Below the pieces are notes generated by a model, which did not search any database, was not told the DNA's origin, and saw only the letters and a program-made list of their open reading frames with translations. DNA of 64,000 nucleotides from Paracoccaceae bacterium. Lineage in GTDB: Bacteria > Pseudomonadota > Alphaproteobacteria > Rhodobacterales > Rhodobacteraceae. Numbering within the stretch: position 1 is the stretch's first letter; each line of letters starts with the position of its first letter. Position numbers and translations under genes: made by a program. The stretch spans positions 310,001 to 374,000 of the forward strand of contig JAHDXW010000001.1 in NCBI GenBank assembly GCA_023383015.1, written 5' to 3'. Positions 42,876 through 51,698 of the stretch are shown here, piece by piece.

Positions 42876-43645
42876 CCGCCCCGCCCGAGGCGGTGATCGA
42901 GACACGGGGGCTGTCGAAGTCCTTCGAGGGATTCCGCGCCGTCACCGGCGTCGACCTCAGCGTCCGCCGCAACACCATCCACGCCCTGATCGGCCCCAAC
43001 GGCGCCGGCAAGACCACGGTCTTCAACCTCATCACCGGCTTTCTCGCCCCGACCTCGGGCCGCATCCTGTTCAAGGGCGAGGACATCACCGGCCTTCCCG
43101 GCGACGCGGTCGCGCGTCGCGGCATCGTGCGGTCATTCCAGATCTCGGCGATCTTTCCGCGCATGACGGTGGCCGAGAACGTGCGCATCGCGCTCGAACG
43201 GCCGACCGGTCTTGCCTGGCGCTTCTGGCGGAGCGCAACCGCCCTCGACCCGCTGGCGCACCGGGTGGACGAGCTGCTAAAGGCCGTGGGCCTTCTGCCC
43301 GAGCGCGACCGGCTGGCCGCCGGGCTTCCCTACGGTCGCAAGCGGGCGCTCGAGTTCGCCACGACGCTCGCGCTCGACCCCGAGGTGCTGCTGCTCGACG
43401 AGCCGATGGCCGGTCTCGGCCATGAGGATGTCGACCGCATCGCAGAGCTCATCCGCACCGTCGCCGCGGGCCGTACGATCCTGATGGTCGAGCACAACCT
43501 CGCCGTGGTGGCGCGGCTCGCCGGCCGCATCACCGTGCTCGCCCGTGGCCAGGTTCTGGCCGAGGGCGACTATGCCGCCATTTCGTCCAACCCGGCGGTG
43601 GTCGAGGCCTACATCGGGGGCAGCGATGACGACGCCGCTGCTTGA
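42872..43645 (+). CDS. Liv-type ABC importer ATPase (LivG)
   Basis: This 257-residue ATPase has Walker A GPNGAGKTTVFN, LivG-type RRGIVRSFQISAIFPRMTV, Walker B VLLLDEPMAGL and switch His MVEHNLAV. The signature is LPYGRKRALEFA in place of LSGGQ, a form seen in LivG proteins. GTG at 42872 overlaps the previous stop (GTGA). The importer is completed by LivF and the LivH-LivM fusion. Confidence 0.92.
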   Translation: MTAPPEAVIETRGLSKSFEGFRAVTGVDLSVRRNTIHALIGPNGAGKTTVFNLITGFLAPTSGRILFKGEDITGLPGDAVARRGIVRSFQISAIFPRMTVAENVRIALERPTGLAWRFWRSATALDPLAHRVDELLKAVGLLPERDRLAAGLPYGRKRALEFATTLALDPEVLLLDEPMAGLGHEDVDRIAELIRTVAAGRTILMVEHNLAVVARLAGRITVLARGQVLAEGDYAAISSNPAVVEAYIGGSDDDAAA

Positions 43646-44330
43646 GGTCGAGGGCCTGCAGGCCTGGTATGGCGAAGGCAAGGCGCTGCACGGCGTCTCG
43701 CTGGACGTCAAGGCGGGCGAGGTGGTCACCCTGCTCGGTCGCAACGGGGCGGGCAAGACGACGATCCTGCGGTCGGTCATGGGGCTGGTTCGCCGCAAGA
43801 CCGGCCGCATCCGGCTGAACGGCGCCGACATCCTCGGTCTGCCGCCCGAGGCCGTCGCTCGCCGCGGAATCGCCTACGTACCCGAGGAGCGGGGCATCTT
43901 CGCCTCGCTCACGGTGGAGGAGAACATGCTCCTGCCGCCGGTGCTGGCGCCCGGGGGGATGAGCCTCGAGGAGGTGCTGACGCTCTTCCCCAACATCCGC
44001 GAGCGCTGGGGCAGCACCGGGGCCAAGCTGTCAGGTGGCGAGCAGCAGATGCTGGCGATCGGGCGCATCCTGCGAACCGGCTCGCGACTGCTCCTGCTTG
44101 ACGAGCCGACCGAGGGGCTCGCCCCGGTGATCGTGCGCCAGATCGGCGCGGTCATAGCAACGCTGAAGGCCCGCGGCTACACCGTGCTGCTCGTCGAGCA
44201 GAACTTCCGCTTCGCCGCCCGCCTCGCCGACCGGCACTATGTGGTCGAGCACGGCACCGTCATCGACCGGATCGACGCCGCCGACGTTCCCGCCCGGGGC
44301 GCGCGCATCCTGTCCTACCTCAAGGCCTGA
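43626..44330 (+). CDS. Liv-type ABC importer ATPase (LivF)
   Basis: This 234-residue ATPase has Walker A GRNGAGKTTIL, YVPEERGIFASLTVEENM (LivF-type), signature LSGGEQQM, Walker B LLLLDEPTEGL and LVEQNF. It overlaps livG by 20 bases. In this family it pairs with LivG as a heterodimeric motor under the permease. Confidence 0.92.
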   Translation: MTTPLLEVEGLQAWYGEGKALHGVSLDVKAGEVVTLLGRNGAGKTTILRSVMGLVRRKTGRIRLNGADILGLPPEAVARRGIAYVPEERGIFASLTVEENMLLPPVLAPGGMSLEEVLTLFPNIRERWGSTGAKLSGGEQQMLAIGRILRTGSRLLLLDEPTEGLAPVIVRQIGAVIATLKARGYTVLLVEQNFRFAARLADRHYVVEHGTVIDRIDAADVPARGARILSYLKA

Positions 44331-44333
44331 CCG

Positions 44334-46241
44334 ATGCTTTCCCTCCTCGGCATCTCCGCGCCGCTGCTCTGGGGCCAGCTTCTCATCGGGCTGATCAACG
44401 GCCTCTTCTACGCGATGATGAGCCTCGGGGTGGCGATCATCTTCGGGCTTCTGCGGATCGGCAACTTCGTCCACGGCGCCCAGTACATGCTCGGCGCCTA
44501 CGGGGCCTGGACGCTGGCCAACCTGCCGACGCTGTTCCCCGGCCTCGGCCTGCCCTCCCTCGGCTACTGGTGGGCGCTGGTGCTGGTGCCGCCGGCGGTG
44601 GCGGCGGTGGGCGCGCTCACCGAGCGGCTGTTCATCCGCCGGGTCTACGACCTCGAGCACGCCTACGGCCTCCTGCTGACCGTGGGACTGGCGATGGTCA
44701 TCGAGGGGCTCTTCAACCTGCGCTTCTCGGCTGCCGGGCAGCAGTACGGCGTGCCGGCCGAACTGCGTGGCGGGGTGGACGCGGGCTTCATGTTCATCCC
44801 CCTCTACCGGCTCTGGGTGATCGCCGCGGCGCTCGCCGTCTGCGTCGCCACCTGGTATGCGATCGAGCGCACGCGGCTTGGCGCCAACCTGCGCGCGGCG
44901 ACCGAGAACCCTGACCTCGTCCGCGCCTTCGGCGTCAACGTGCCGCGGATGCTGATGCTGACCTATGCCTTCGGCGTCGGCCTCGCCGGGCTGACCGGGG
45001 TCATGGCGGCGCCGATCTACCAGGTCGGCCCCTACATGGGGCAGTCGATCATCGTCACCATCTTCGCGGTGGTGGTGATCGGCGGCATGGGCTCGATCTT
45101 CGGCGCCATCGCAGCGGGCGTGCTGATGGGCATCCTCGAGGGGCTGACCAAGGTCTTCTGGCCCGAGGCGTCCTCGACGGTGATCTTCGTTGCCATGGCG
45201 CTGATCCTCGTCTTCCGCCCCCGCGGCCTTTTTGGCAAGGACACCGTCAGCCACGCCGGCACCGACCTCGCGAACGCACGGGCGGGCAGCATCCTCGAGA
45301 ACGTGCGGCTCTGGCTGGTGCTCCTCGCGGCCGGGGGGGCAGTGCTGCCCTTCCTGATCTACCCCGTGTTCGCGATGAAGATCCTCTGCTTCGCGCTCTT
45401 CGCCTGCGCCTACAACCTCGTCTTCGGCTACGGCGGGCTGCTGGCGTTCGGCCACGCGGCCTTCTTCGGCGCGGCGGCCTATGTCACCGCGCACGCCGCC
45501 GCCGTCTGGGGCCTGCCGCCCGAGCTTGCGCTCCTCGCCGGCGCGGCGATGGCGGCGGGGGTGGGCGCCATCTTCGGCTGGCTCGCGATCCGCCGGCAGG
45601 GCCTCTACTTCGCGATGATCACGCTGGCTCTGGCCCAGATCGTCTATTTCTACGCCATCCAGGCACCATGGACCCACGGCGAGGACGGCATCCAGTCGGT
45701 CCCGCGCGGCCGGCTGTTCGGGCTCGTCGACCTCAACGACAACCTCGCGATGTACTTCTTCGTGCTGGCCGTGTTCCTGACCTGCTTCGCCTTCCTCGCC
45801 CGGGTCGTGCGCTCGCCCTACGGACAGGTCCTGAAGGCTGTGCGCGAGAACGAGCGGCGGGCGATCTCGCTCGGCTATCCGACCGACCGCTTCAAGCTCA
45901 TCGCCTTCACCCTCTCGGCAACCTTCGCCGGCGTCGCGGGCGGGCTGAAGGCGATCGTCTTCCAGATCGCCTCGCTGGCCGACCTGCATTTCATGACCTC
46001 GGCGGATGCGCTGCTGATGACGCTGATCGGCGGGGTGGGCACGCTGCTCGGGCCGGTCGTCGGCGCCGCGATCGTGGTGACGATGCAGCGCGAATTCGCG
46101 GGCTTCGGCGCCTGGGTGGTGGTGATGCAGGGGGCGGCCTTCGTCCTCTGCGTGCTGTTCCTCAGGAAGGGCGTCGTCGGCACGCTCGAGGACTGGCTTG
46201 CCCGGCGCGAGGACCGGCGCAGGCGGGGCCGGCGCGAATGA
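44334..46241 (+). CDS. Fused LivH-LivM permease
   Basis: This 635-residue membrane protein consists of two permeases in one chain. LivH part (1 to about 300): INGLFYAMMSLGVAIIFGLL, GGMGSIFGAIAAGVLMGI. LivM part (about 325-635): AYNLVFGYGGLLAFGHAAFF, RRQGLYFAMITLALAQIVYF, RENERRAISLGYPTDRFKLI and GVGTLLGPVVGA. Around 16-17 hydrophobic segments are predicted. Three bases separate it from livF. The chain ends in the positively charged REDRRRRGRRE, facing the cytoplasm. Its stop overlaps the next start (ATGA). Confidence 0.9.
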   Translation: MLSLLGISAPLLWGQLLIGLINGLFYAMMSLGVAIIFGLLRIGNFVHGAQYMLGAYGAWTLANLPTLFPGLGLPSLGYWWALVLVPPAVAAVGALTERLFIRRVYDLEHAYGLLLTVGLAMVIEGLFNLRFSAAGQQYGVPAELRGGVDAGFMFIPLYRLWVIAAALAVCVATWYAIERTRLGANLRAATENPDLVRAFGVNVPRMLMLTYAFGVGLAGLTGVMAAPIYQVGPYMGQSIIVTIFAVVVIGGMGSIFGAIAAGVLMGILEGLTKVFWPEASSTVIFVAMALILVFRPRGLFGKDTVSHAGTDLANARAGSILENVRLWLVLLAAGGAVLPFLIYPVFAMKILCFALFACAYNLVFGYGGLLAFGHAAFFGAAAYVTAHAAAVWGLPPELALLAGAAMAAGVGAIFGWLAIRRQGLYFAMITLALAQIVYFYAIQAPWTHGEDGIQSVPRGRLFGLVDLNDNLAMYFFVLAVFLTCFAFLARVVRSPYGQVLKAVRENERRAISLGYPTDRFKLIAFTLSATFAGVAGGLKAIVFQIASLADLHFMTSADALLMTLIGGVGTLLGPVVGAAIVVTMQREFAGFGAWVVVMQGAAFVLCVLFLRKGVVGTLEDWLARREDRRRRGRRE

Positions 46242-46993
46242 CGGCCGGGGCCGCCGTCGTCGTCGGTGCGGGGCCCGGGCTCGGGCTGGCGCTGGTGCGT
46301 CGCTTCGCGGCCGCGGGAATGCGCGTGGCGATGATCGCCCGGCGCGCCGGTGCGCTGGCGGGCTACCGGGCCGGGCTTGCCGCCGAAGGCCTTGACGCTC
46401 TGCCACTCGCGGCCGACGCGGGCGAACCGGCGTCGCTCGCCGCCGCGCTCGATGCCGCGCGGGCGGCAATCGGGCCGCCGGACGTCATGATCTACAACGC
46501 CGCCCTGATCGAGCCGGCCCGCTTCGTCACCCCCTCGGGCATAGCCGAGGCGCGCTACGCCGGCGCCCCCGGCTGGCGCGCGCACGGGGCGCCGGTCGAC
46601 CGCACCTATCTCGGGCAAAGCTTCGCCGTGAACGTCGCCGGCGCGCTTCAGGCGGCACAGGCGGCGGCCCCGGACATGGTCGCCGCCGGGCGCGGGACGA
46701 TCCTTTTCACCGGCGGCGTCCTTGCCTTCGGCCCCTGGATCGAATGGGGGCCGGTCGCGCTCGGCAAGGCCGCGCTGCGCAGCCTCGGCCAGTCGCTCGC
46801 GCTCGAACTCGGGCCCTCGGGCGTGCAGGTCGCGGTGGTGGCGATCCACGGCACCATGGCCAGGGGCGGCCCCTACGACCCCGAGCGCGTCGCAGGGCTC
46901 TACTGGCAGACGCATCTTCGCCCCGCCGCGGAGTGGACGGTTGACGTCCACTTCCGCGCCGATGCCGCCGACGGAAGGGACCCCGACCGATGA
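46238..46993 (+). CDS. SDR-fold protein lacking the catalytic tyrosine
   Basis: This 251-residue protein has VVGAGPGLGLALVRRFAAAG and the NNAG region reads YNAAL. YxxxK is GPVALGKAAL: the Lys remains, the Tyr is Val. The region between residues 90 and 115 (ARYAGAPGWRAHGAPVDRTY) is an extra loop. Similar Tyr-less SDRs often sit in catabolic operons with an unknown task. It is coupled to the permease (ATGA) and to the next SDR. Confidence 0.82.
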   Translation: MTAGAAVVVGAGPGLGLALVRRFAAAGMRVAMIARRAGALAGYRAGLAAEGLDALPLAADAGEPASLAAALDAARAAIGPPDVMIYNAALIEPARFVTPSGIAEARYAGAPGWRAHGAPVDRTYLGQSFAVNVAGALQAAQAAAPDMVAAGRGTILFTGGVLAFGPWIEWGPVALGKAALRSLGQSLALELGPSGVQVAVVAIHGTMARGGPYDPERVAGLYWQTHLRPAAEWTVDVHFRADAADGRDPDR

Positions 46994-47778
46994 TCACCCT
47001 TCAGGGGCGCAAGGCCCTCGTCACCGGCGGGGCGAGCGGGATCGGCGAGGCCACGGCGCGGCTGCTCGCCGGGCTCGGCGCCGAGGTGGTGCTGGCCGAC
47101 CGCAACGCCGCGGAGCTGCCGGCGGCCGCCGGGCGCACCGGCGCGGCGGCGGTGACCACGGGTGACGTCGCGTCCGAGGCCGATGCCGAACGGATGGCGG
47201 CCGAGGCCGCGGCGGCGATGGGCGGCATCGACCTCCTGATGAACGCCGCCGGCATCGGCGACGACCTGATGCCGATGCACGCCCAGCCGGTGGACCGCTG
47301 GCAGCATGTGCTCGACGTCAACCTGCGCGGCACCTACCTGATGTGCCGTGCCGCGGGCCGGCGGATGCTGGCCGCCCGCCGCGGCGCCATCGTCAACGTC
47401 TCCTCGATCGTCGGGCTCGGTGCCTTTCCGGGCCGGTCGGCCTATGGCGCGGCCAAGGCGGGCGTCAACCACCTGACGCAGACGCTCGGCTGCGAATGGG
47501 GCCCGCTCGGTGTGCGGGTGAATGCGGTCGCGCCGGCCTACACGCTGACGCCGATGGTCCGCGCCCTGCTCGACCGCCGGATGTTTGACCCCGACCGCAT
47601 CGCCCGCCGCACTCCCCTCGGCCGGATGGCAGAGCCCGAGGAGGTGGCCCGCGCCGCCGCCTTCCTGATGTCGGACTGGGCCTCCTACATCACCGGCGCT
47701 GTGCTGCCGGTCGACGGCGGATGGAGCGTCTACGGCGCGGCGGGCGATGTCGCGCGCCTTCCCGGGCCGGAGGACTGA
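46990..47778 (+). CDS. Short-chain dehydrogenase/reductase (SDR)
   Basis: This 262-residue classical SDR has VTGGASGIGEATARLLAGLG, NAAGI (NNAG variant), Ser in NVSSIVGL, YGAAK and a terminal VDGGWSVYG. It ends the importer operon, seven bases before the stop of a convergent SDR. Its role is presumably oxidation of an alcohol of the imported compound. Confidence 0.9.
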   Translation: MITLQGRKALVTGGASGIGEATARLLAGLGAEVVLADRNAAELPAAAGRTGAAAVTTGDVASEADAERMAAEAAAAMGGIDLLMNAAGIGDDLMPMHAQPVDRWQHVLDVNLRGTYLMCRAAGRRMLAARRGAIVNVSSIVGLGAFPGRSAYGAAKAGVNHLTQTLGCEWGPLGVRVNAVAPAYTLTPMVRALLDRRMFDPDRIARRTPLGRMAEPEEVARAAAFLMSDWASYITGAVLPVDGGWSVYGAAGDVARLPGPED

Positions 47779-47784
47779 CGCCGG

Positions 47785-48540
47785 TCAGGAGATCAGGATG
47801 CCGCTGTCGACCGGGATCATCTGCCCGGTCGTCCGCCGCGAGTCGTCGGAAGCGAGGAACAGCGCCGCGCGGGCGACGTCGATCGGCTCGGCCAGTCCCA
47901 GCAGGTAGGCGTCCCACTGCTTCTTCAGCGCCGGCTCGCGGTCGTAGAAGGCCAGGACCCGCTCGGTGGCCACCGCACCCGCGACCAGCACGTTGGCGCG
48001 GATGCGGTCGCGGGCAAATTCCACCGCCAGCGAGCGGGTGAGCGCGATCACCCCGCCCTTGGCGGCGGTGTAGCCGTCGCGGTTCGGCAGCCCCATCGCG
48101 CCCATGATCGAGGCCGAGTTGATGATCGAGCCGCCGCCGCCGCGGGCCATGTGCGGAATCGCGTGGCGGCAGCAGAGGAAGGTGCCCATCAGGTCCACCC
48201 GCAGGACGCGCCAGACCTCGGCAAGGTCGGCCTCGGTCACCGGCCCGTCGGTCGCGCGCGACCCGCCTGCGTTGTTGTAAAGGACGTCCAGTCGGCCGAA
48301 GGCTGACACTGCAGCGTCGATCGCCCCCGTCACCGCGGCCTCCTCGGTCACGTCGAGGGGGATGAACACCGCGCGCCCGCCGGCTGCCTCGATCGCCCCG
48401 ACCGTGGCCGCGCCCCGCGCCGCGTCGCGCCCGGCGACCGCCACCGCCGCGCCCTCGGCGGCGAACAGTTCGGCCGCCACCCGCCCGATGCCCGAGGTCG
48501 CGCCGGTGATCAGGGCCACCTTGCCGTCAAGTCGTCCCAT
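47785..48540 (-). CDS. Short-chain dehydrogenase/reductase (SDR)
   Basis: This 251-residue SDR has ITGATSGIGRVAAELFAAEG, NNAGG, Ser in NSASIMGA, YTAAK and the end VDSGILIS. The ATG at 48540 has GGAGG six bases before it. It diverges from the second acyl-CoA ligase across operator copy 11. Confidence 0.9.
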   Translation of the reverse strand: MGRLDGKVALITGATSGIGRVAAELFAAEGAAVAVAGRDAARGAATVGAIEAAGGRAVFIPLDVTEEAAVTGAIDAAVSAFGRLDVLYNNAGGSRATDGPVTEADLAEVWRVLRVDLMGTFLCCRHAIPHMARGGGGSIINSASIMGAMGLPNRDGYTAAKGGVIALTRSLAVEFARDRIRANVLVAGAVATERVLAFYDREPALKKQWDAYLLGLAEPIDVARAALFLASDDSRRTTGQMIPVDSGILIS

Positions 48541-48594
48541 CCGCGCCCTCCGCCCCCGCCCGGCGAGCCTTCCCACACCGGTCCCGCTGCCCCA

Positions 48595-48612
48595 TCGTCC
48601 TTTCGGACGACG
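48595..48612 (+). promoter_or_regulatory. Shared 18-bp operator, copy 11
   Basis: With two more bases it reads CATCGTCCTTTCGGACGACG, one mismatch from a perfect 20-bp palindrome and the most symmetric copy. It lies 55 bases from each of two divergent starts (48540 and 48668). Confidence 0.75.
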
Positions 48613-48667
48613 CGCGCGCGCCCCGCAGGGCGGCAGCGTGGCGCCGACCCGTGCGGGGGGAATGGCG

Positions 48668-50230
48668 ATGGAGACGCTGCCCGAGATGCTGGCCCGGAAC
48701 GTCCGGGCGCTGCCCGACCGGCCGTTCCTTGTGTTCCGGGACCGCCCGTTGACCTACGCGTGCTTCGCCCGCCGAACCGCGCGGCTTGCGAACCTCCTTG
48801 CCGCGCGCGGCATCGTCAGGGGTGACCGCGTCGGGCTCTACCTCCCCTCGGTGCCGCTGATGGCCGAGGCGGTGTTCGCCTGCCAGCGTCTCGGCGCGAT
48901 CCCCGCGCCGCTCTCGGCGATGCTGCGCGCCGACGAGCTGCGGGCCATCCTCGCCCGCGCCGACCTGCGCGCCGCTATCTCGGATGCCGCGACCTGGCCG
49001 GGCCTTGCGCCGCTGCGGGCCGATTTCCCTGCCCTCGCGCATGCCTTCGTCGAGGCCGGCGGCGAGGGGGCAGAGGATCTCGAGTCCGCGCTCGCGGCCC
49101 AGCCCGAGACCTTCGAGGATCCCCGCCATGCACTCTCCGACCCGGCGGCGCTGTTCTTTTCGTCGGGCACCACCGGCACGCCCAAGGGGGTCCTGCAAAG
49201 CCATTTCAGCCACTGCTCCACCCTGCGCGACATGATGGTGGCGCATGCCAGCCGCTACGGGCAAGAGGTCTACCTCTGCGCGGTGCCGCTCTTCACCAAC
49301 TTCGGGCTGACCGCGACTCTGAACCTCTGCATGTACACCGGCGGCACGCTGGTGCTGCACGAGCGCTGGGATACCGGTCGGGTGCTGGAGGACATCGGGC
49401 GCTACCGTGCCACCTACTTCGGCGGCACGCCGACGATGTATGTCTATCTCGTCGGCGGCCACGACCCGGCCCGCCACGACCTCTCGTCGCTGCGGGTCTG
49501 CACCACCGGCGGCTCGCCCGTTCCGGGCCCGGTGATCCGCCGCTTCGAGTCGATATCGGGCGTCCGTGTCGCCCAGGTCTACGGCGCCACCGAGACCTGC
49601 GGCCAGAACGTGATCGAGCCGATCGCCGGGCTGCGCCGCGAGGGGGCGGCGGGGCTGCCGGTCGGCTCGTCGCGCATCGCCATCGTCGACGATGCCGGCA
49701 CCCCCCTTCCGGCCGGCGAGATGGGCGAGGTGGTGATCGGCGGGGACTGCGTGGCGCTCGGCTATTTCGGCGACCCCGCGGCCACGGCCGCGGCGTTCAC
49801 GCCGCACGGCTGGAAGTCGGGCGATGTCGGTTACCGCGACGCCGACGGCTTTCTCTACGTCGTTGACCGCAAGAAGGACCTCATCATCGCCGGCGGTCAC
49901 AACATCCAGCCGCTCGAGGTGGAAAACGTCCTCTACCGTCACCCCGATGTTGCGGTCTGTGCCGTGGTCGGCCTGCCGGACGCGGTAAAGGGCGAGGTTC
50001 CGGTTGCGGTGGTCGTCCCACGCGCCGGTGCGGCGGTCGACGCGGCCGCGATCCTGACCTTCTGCCGCGACCACCTGGCGGCCTACAAGGTGCCCCGGCG
50101 GGTGGAGTTCATCGACGAGATGCCCGTCGTCGCCGCCAAGATCCGCAAGCGCGACCTCGTCGCGGCCCTTCGCGAGGACGACCTCGACCGCTTTCGCCGC
50201 GGCCCGGAGGGCGGTGCCGCCGGCGGCTGA
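48668..50230 (+). CDS. AMP-forming acyl-CoA ligase
   Basis: This 520-residue ligase has FFSSGTTGTPKGVLQSH, YGATETCGQNV, WKSGDVGYRDADGFLYVVDR, and a C-terminal IRKRDLVAAL whose Lys aligns with the catalytic Lys. I prefer the ATG at 48668 because the G-run ends seven bases upstream, whereas the ATG at 48662 follows it by one base. Control by the shared operator suggests activation of a steroid acid or side-chain acid to its CoA ester, but it could accept another carboxylic acid. It is the last gene of the operator group. Confidence 0.88.
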   Translation: METLPEMLARNVRALPDRPFLVFRDRPLTYACFARRTARLANLLAARGIVRGDRVGLYLPSVPLMAEAVFACQRLGAIPAPLSAMLRADELRAILARADLRAAISDAATWPGLAPLRADFPALAHAFVEAGGEGAEDLESALAAQPETFEDPRHALSDPAALFFSSGTTGTPKGVLQSHFSHCSTLRDMMVAHASRYGQEVYLCAVPLFTNFGLTATLNLCMYTGGTLVLHERWDTGRVLEDIGRYRATYFGGTPTMYVYLVGGHDPARHDLSSLRVCTTGGSPVPGPVIRRFESISGVRVAQVYGATETCGQNVIEPIAGLRREGAAGLPVGSSRIAIVDDAGTPLPAGEMGEVVIGGDCVALGYFGDPAATAAAFTPHGWKSGDVGYRDADGFLYVVDRKKDLIIAGGHNIQPLEVENVLYRHPDVAVCAVVGLPDAVKGEVPVAVVVPRAGAAVDAAAILTFCRDHLAAYKVPRRVEFIDEMPVVAAKIRKRDLVAALREDDLDRFRRGPEGGAAGG

Positions 50231-50272
50231 GCCACCGCTGGATTGCCCGCCACGGTGCGCCCGCGAGACATG

Positions 50273-51685
50273 TCAGCCGCCCATGGCGGCCCGCCGCAGC
50301 ATCGTGCCGGGCGCCACCACCGGGCCCGGTATTCCCGCGGCCCGGGCCGCCGCCGCGCCCGCGGGCGTGGTGACCAGGCGGCTTCCGCGACCCAGCACCA
50401 CCCCCTCGCGCATGATCGCCTCGCCGGCGACCATGGCCATCACCGGCACGCCGCGGCCGAGGTCGAGCACCGTCACGTCGGCATCGGCGCCGACCCCGAG
50501 ATGGCCCTTGGCATCCAGCCCCAGGGCCCGCGCGGGCGCGTCGCAGGCCTTGCGCACGAAATCGGTCATGCTCCATGCCTCGAGCCGCACCAGCGCCAGG
50601 CCCATCGTGACGATGACGTTGCGCGGAATGCCGCCGCCGTCGGTTGCCAGCGCGTCGATGACGAAACCGCCGGCCGGCCCGCGGGCCGTGGCCAGCCGCA
50701 GCCGCGGCTCGCTGGGGTTGACGCGGAAGCTCACGCCGATCCGTGTGCCCCGGGCCCGCCAGTAGGCGACGGCCTCCGGCCCGCTCTCGAGCACCACGCC
50801 GGCCGGACGCTCGACGTTGGCCATCCCCCAGCCCGCGGCGATGGCCGCGGCAAGCCCCTCCTCGGTGGGCGCGAAGCCGCCCATCCGCAGGCAGGCCCGT
50901 GTCTGGTGGCTCTCGGGCAGGCCGTCGCTGCAGCCTGCGCTGGTCGCGTTGATGGGCGACAGGTAGGATTCCGAGATGATCGCAGGATGGGCCTGCAGCG
51001 CTGCCAGCGCCTCCTCGCCCTCGGCCATCGGCGGGCGGACAAGGCCGCGGGTGTAGCTGTTGATGTGGGCCAGGTGCAGCGGGTGGCCGGCGGCGAGGTC
51101 GCAGGCCTCGAGCATGCCCTCGATATGCGAGCCCGTGGCCAGCGTGCCGGCGTGGAAGGCGATGTAGGCGCCCTCGGCAGCGGCCAGCGCGATGGTGCGC
51201 GCCGCCGCTTCCGGTGCCATCGGGAAATGCCCGCCCAGCAGCTTGAGCCCTATCGCCCCGGCCTTCAGGCTCTGGGCGAGCAGGTCGCGCAGCTCGTCCG
51301 CGCCGGGTTCGGTGGAGCGCACGGTGTGCCCCGGCCGGACGTAGTTGATGCAGGCGATGTTAAGCCCCGCGCCATGGTCGCGCGCGATCTCGACCACGCC
51401 CTCGATCGGCCCCGACATGTCGAGGGCCGTGGTCACGCCGGCGAGTGCCAGCATGCTGTGGCCGGCCCTGCCGCCAAGCCAGGGCGACAGGTGCACATGC
51501 AGGTCGACGATTCCGGGAACGACCGCGCGGCCGGTCAGGTCCTCCTCGCGCTCCGCGCTGCCGGTCAGCCCGGGCCCCACTGCGGTGACGCGGCCGCCGG
51601 AAATGCCCACATCGCAGACCTCGTCGATGCCGTTGCGCGCGTCGATGACGCGGGCGCTGCGCAGGATCAGCTCGTGGTCGGCCAT
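50273..51685 (-). CDS. Amidohydrolase-family metal-dependent hydrolase
   Basis: This 470-residue TIM-barrel protein of the dihydroorotase/hydantoinase superfamily has HVHL (IVDLHVHLSPW) at residues near 65, LKLLGGH where the metal-bridging Lys is expected, and HINSY further on. Later metal-site residues are partly changed, so the exact substrate class is unclear. It is downstream of a second amidohydrolase (13-base gap) in one operon. No shared operator precedes the pair, which suggests it is not part of the steroid regulon. Confidence 0.82.
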   Translation of the reverse strand: MADHELILRSARVIDARNGIDEVCDVGISGGRVTAVGPGLTGSAEREEDLTGRAVVPGIVDLHVHLSPWLGGRAGHSMLALAGVTTALDMSGPIEGVVEIARDHGAGLNIACINYVRPGHTVRSTEPGADELRDLLAQSLKAGAIGLKLLGGHFPMAPEAAARTIALAAAEGAYIAFHAGTLATGSHIEGMLEACDLAAGHPLHLAHINSYTRGLVRPPMAEGEEALAALQAHPAIISESYLSPINATSAGCSDGLPESHQTRACLRMGGFAPTEEGLAAAIAAGWGMANVERPAGVVLESGPEAVAYWRARGTRIGVSFRVNPSEPRLRLATARGPAGGFVIDALATDGGGIPRNVIVTMGLALVRLEAWSMTDFVRKACDAPARALGLDAKGHLGVGADADVTVLDLGRGVPVMAMVAGEAIMREGVVLGRGSRLVTTPAGAAAARAAGIPGPVVAPGTMLRRAAMGG

Positions 51686-51698
51686 CGCACCCCGCTCC

